Below are positions 61,674-64,000 of a stretch of DNA of 64,000 nt, piece after piece; positions within the stretch are counted from its first letter, which is position 1; the number at the start of each line of letters is the position of its first letter. The DNA lies in NCBI RefSeq assembly GCF_016735675.1, contig NZ_JAERSG010000002.1:1-64000 (forward strand), in the 5' to 3' direction. The stretch comes from Nocardioides baculatus (GTDB lineage Bacteria; Actinomycetota; Actinomycetes; Propionibacteriales; Nocardioidaceae). The notes beneath the pieces were generated by a model. That model ran no database searches and had not been told where the DNA came from. It worked only from the letters and a program-made list of their open reading frames with translations. Both the position numbers and the translations under genes were made by a program.

Positions 61674-63730
61674 CGCTTCTCCTCGGCTCTGGGGGACGGG
61701 ACGGGCAGCCACGCGCGTACGACGGTGCCGCCGTCGGGTGGGCAGGTGACCTCGCTGCGACCGCCCAGCTCGGCGGCCCGCTCACGCATCGACATCATGC
61801 CGACGCCCGCCTGTGCGTCGTCGGGAATGCCGGCGCCGTCGTCCGAGACCTCGACCAGGAGCACGAGCGGCTCGCGGACCAGCCTGACGGTGCACCGGGT
61901 GGCCTCGGCGTAGCGGACCACGTTGGTCATCGCCTCGGACGCGATCCGGTAGGCCGCGACCTCCACGGCTGCCGGCAGGTCGGCGAGGTCGTCGGCGTCG
62001 ACCTCGACGTCGAGCGGACGGAGCGACTCGGCCAGCTGACGGAGCGCACCGACGAGCCCGCGGTCGTCGAGCGCCGGTGGGCGCAGGTCGTGCACGAGAC
62101 GGCGTACGTCGGCGACGACCTCCTGCACCTGGTCCCGGGTCGTGGCGAGGTGAGCCTTCACGGCCTCGGGATCGCGGTCGACCAGCAGCCGAGCCGACTC
62201 GAGGCCGAAGACCACGCCGCTCAGGGCCGGACCCAGGCCGTCGTGCAGGTCGCGACGGATGCGCCGCCGCTCCTCCTCGCGCGCCACGACCAGTCGTTCG
62301 CGGCTCTGCTGGAGCTCGTCGGCGAGACTGCTGGTCCGCGCCGCGGTGGCGGCCTGCCGTACGAGGTCGCCCAGCAGCTGCTCGTCGCTGTGGGACAGCC
62401 AACGCAGACCGCGCGCCGGCAGGACGAGCCGGCCGACCGGCTGGTCGCGGTAGGTGATCGGCAGCACGCGGGTCTGCGCAGGACGGGTCCCGTAGGTCGC
62501 GGTGAGCACCTCGCCGGCGGGACGGTCCACCTCGACGCTCACGAAGGGCGCGCCGAACGCAGTCGCCACCGACCGAGCCACCGCCGCGAGCTGCTCGGCA
62601 CCCTCCTCGGCGGTCTCGAGGCTCGTGGCCAGCCCGGCGACGGTGCCGTAGGGGTTGTCCCGCTCGCCGAGCAGCAGCCGGCGCACGACCGCGCGCAACC
62701 GGTCGCGGAGGGGGACGTAGAGCAGCACGGCGAGCAGCACCACCGTGAGCACGACCTGCCGCTGGTCCAGGGTGTCGCCGAGCGCCCGGGTGAGGAGGGC
62801 GAGGGCAGCGGCGTCGACGGTCAGCAGGGCCGTCCACAGTCCGCCGTAGAGCACGGTGCGCCCGAGCAGGTCCTGGATCGAGACGAGCGACGGGTTCACG
62901 ACGGCGACGGTCATCGCGACCGGCACCACCGCCACGGTCAGGAACAGCACGGCCGGCTCGAGCGGGCCGAGGTCGACCACCAGCAGCGCGCCGATCAGCA
63001 TTGCGGCAGCGAGCACACCCCACACGAGCCAGCGCATGCGGTCCCGCTCGACGCCGGCGGACCGGCGGTAGCGCACCAGGACGGTCGCGAGGGGCACCAG
63101 GCACGTCACGACGAGAAGCACACGGAGCACGCCGGTGGCCGGACCGACCACGGGAGCGAGGGCGTCGAGCGTCGTGGGGTCGGGGTCGGCACCGGGCGGG
63201 ACGGGGGTCGACATCCCCGCATCGGAGGGGCCCAGCACGAACAGGAGCGTCCACGCGGCACCGACGGCGATGGTGGACCAGCCGGCGACCCGCCAGCGCC
63301 CCGGGAGCATCCGCCCGGTCGGGAAGAGCAGCGGCAGCACGACGACCAGTGGGAGCAGGATCGCGGTGAACCGGAGGAGGAACCACACGGCGAGCGTCAT
63401 CGCCGGGAGCGGTCGGTCGAGCAGGTAGCCGAGCCGGACGTACGCCTCGGCGACCGCGTCGAGGGACCAGAAGACCGCCGAGGCGGCAAGGACCCAGCCG
63501 AAGCGGGCGTAGGCGCCTCGCCGCAGGACGATCGCGGCGAGCACGCCGAAGAGCAGGCCGCTCAGGCCGGTGCCGAGTCCGCTGCCGAAGCCGGACTGGC
63601 CGGAGTCGGCCCAGGGCCCGCCCGGGGTGGCGAGGCCGAGCGCGACCGTGACGGCGTACGACGCCAGCGCGACGGCAGGGAACGCCAGAGCGACCGGCAG
63701 GGGCTGCCGGTCGGTGGTCGCCTGCCTCAC
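61670..63730 (-). CDS. Large membrane sensor histidine kinase (NarL family)
   Basis: 686 residues. About ten membrane helices cover residues 10-370, then a GAF-like region (about 390-480), HisKA_3 with REEERRRIRRDLHDGLGPAL (phospho-His) and an ATP-binding domain ending DDGAGIPDDAQAGVGMMSMRERAAELGG. The number of helices is more than in the kinase at 9.1-10.3 kb, so a membrane or lipid signal is plausible. GTG 63730 is used; the frame upstream is weak. Coupled to the regulator by ATGA overlap. Confidence 0.9.
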   Translation of the reverse strand: MRQATTDRQPLPVALAFPAVALASYAVTVALGLATPGGPWADSGQSGFGSGLGTGLSGLLFGVLAAIVLRRGAYARFGWVLAASAVFWSLDAVAEAYVRLGYLLDRPLPAMTLAVWFLLRFTAILLPLVVVLPLLFPTGRMLPGRWRVAGWSTIAVGAAWTLLFVLGPSDAGMSTPVPPGADPDPTTLDALAPVVGPATGVLRVLLVVTCLVPLATVLVRYRRSAGVERDRMRWLVWGVLAAAMLIGALLVVDLGPLEPAVLFLTVAVVPVAMTVAVVNPSLVSIQDLLGRTVLYGGLWTALLTVDAAALALLTRALGDTLDQRQVVLTVVLLAVLLYVPLRDRLRAVVRRLLLGERDNPYGTVAGLATSLETAEEGAEQLAAVARSVATAFGAPFVSVEVDRPAGEVLTATYGTRPAQTRVLPITYRDQPVGRLVLPARGLRWLSHSDEQLLGDLVRQAATAARTSSLADELQQSRERLVVAREEERRRIRRDLHDGLGPALSGVVFGLESARLLVDRDPEAVKAHLATTRDQVQEVVADVRRLVHDLRPPALDDRGLVGALRQLAESLRPLDVEVDADDLADLPAAVEVAAYRIASEAMTNVVRYAEATRCTVRLVREPLVLLVEVSDDGAGIPDDAQAGVGMMSMRERAAELGGRSEVTCPPDGGTVVRAWLPVPSPRAEEKR

Positions 63731-63795
63731 GCGGACATTGTGGCGCCTGGTCCGGCCCCCGAGGGCCGGACCAGGCGGTGAGGCGGAGTTTCGCT

Positions 63796-64000
63796 TCACG
63801 CGGCTCGGCGGTGCGAGCGGTCGCCGAACGCGAAGCCGCTGCCGGTGACCAGCAGCCAGAGAGCTGCGGTGAGGCCGGCCATGTACTGCAGCGGCGAGAT
63901 CCCCAGCACGACGGTGAGACCGCCGAGCAGAAGTCCGGCGTAGCCGAGCCAGCGGGGGGCACCGCCGCGACGCTGGGCCGCGAAGACGCCCAGCCCGCCC
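63796..64000 (-). CDS. C-terminal part of an unidentified membrane protein (cut by window edge)
   Basis: 68 residues on the minus strand with two hydrophobic helices: WLGYAGLLLGGLTVVLGISP and YMAGLTAALWLLVTGSGFAFG, ending DRSHRRAA. The first visible part, LGVFAAQRRGGAPR, is a loop between helices. I cannot name a family from this fragment. It ends 66 bases before the sensor kinase start, on the same strand. Confidence 0.6.
   Translation of the reverse strand, partial: GGLGVFAAQRRGGAPRWLGYAGLLLGGLTVVLGISPLQYMAGLTAALWLLVTGSGFAFGDRSHRRAA

Overview
The window reads as a stretch of chromosome from a high-G+C actinobacterium. The gene orders, the DUF222-HNH fragment, the Nur, CstR, DynA/DynB and EttA-type genes and the pervasive GTG starts and GTGA/ATGA overlaps suggest Nocardioides or a close relative; this assignment is inference, as no rRNA or other taxonomic marker is present. 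At least eighteen genes show a TANNNT hexamer 6 to 8 nt before the start codon, the layout of leaderless transcripts.

Layout. 1-1.7 kb: tail of a DUF222/HNH gene and an IS110-family element with a structured leader that may be a bridge RNA. 1.7-6.8 kb: small membrane and unknown proteins, TspO, a DUF3152 protein, a secreted CotH-Calx-beta protein and a secreted phosphodiesterase. 6.8-12 kb: the actinobacterial cluster murI - cAMP-phosphodiesterase-like MBL protein - rph - rdgB, split by an opposing two-component system; rdgB carries an in-frame palindrome-like insert. 12-13.5 kb: BASS transporter, tRNA-Leu, HNH nuclease. 13.5-16.6 kb: bcp and a nickel/cobalt ECF transporter (cbiM-N-Q-O) preceded by a good Nur-box match. 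16.6-22 kb: DUF3618, GroES-like, flavin monooxygenase, acyltransferase, GPGG micro-protein, amidase, GH16. 22-29.2 kb: a sugar PTS operon mixing mannitol-type and ascorbate-type permeases with a SorE-like dehydrogenase and a YggC-like kinase, under a SorC-family regulator. 29.2-34 kb: tRNA-Lys, a PYROXD2-like oxidoreductase, a universal stress protein, a SulP transporter with a divergent MerR gene. 34-37.5 kb: a cst-like sulfide/persulfide module (CstR, DUF302, rhodanese, MBL-rhodanese, TauE) with two operators in the divergent promoter. 37.5-44.4 kb: FUSC protein, a MerR-PP2C fusion and a very large secreted beta-helix protein. 44.5-49.7 kb: tRNA-His, orn, MauE-DsbA, adenosine deaminase, a hairpin-rich intergenic block, tRNA-Arg and a dicarboxylate symporter. 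50-64 kb: twin secreted paralogues, rlmC (second in-frame hairpin insert), aminopeptidase P, PrsW plus two dynamin-like GTPases, ssb, ettA, and a second NarL-type two-component system.

Most genes are housekeeping or ordinary accessory genes. I found no defence island, CRISPR array, prophage or secondary-metabolite cluster. The features I find most unusual are: palindromic sequences inside the coding frames of rdgB and rlmC; a dispersed CACGTGTCCG-ended palindrome present twice just after stop codons; the MerR-PP2C fusion; the composite PTS operon; and the hairpin cluster at 47.8-48.1 kb.
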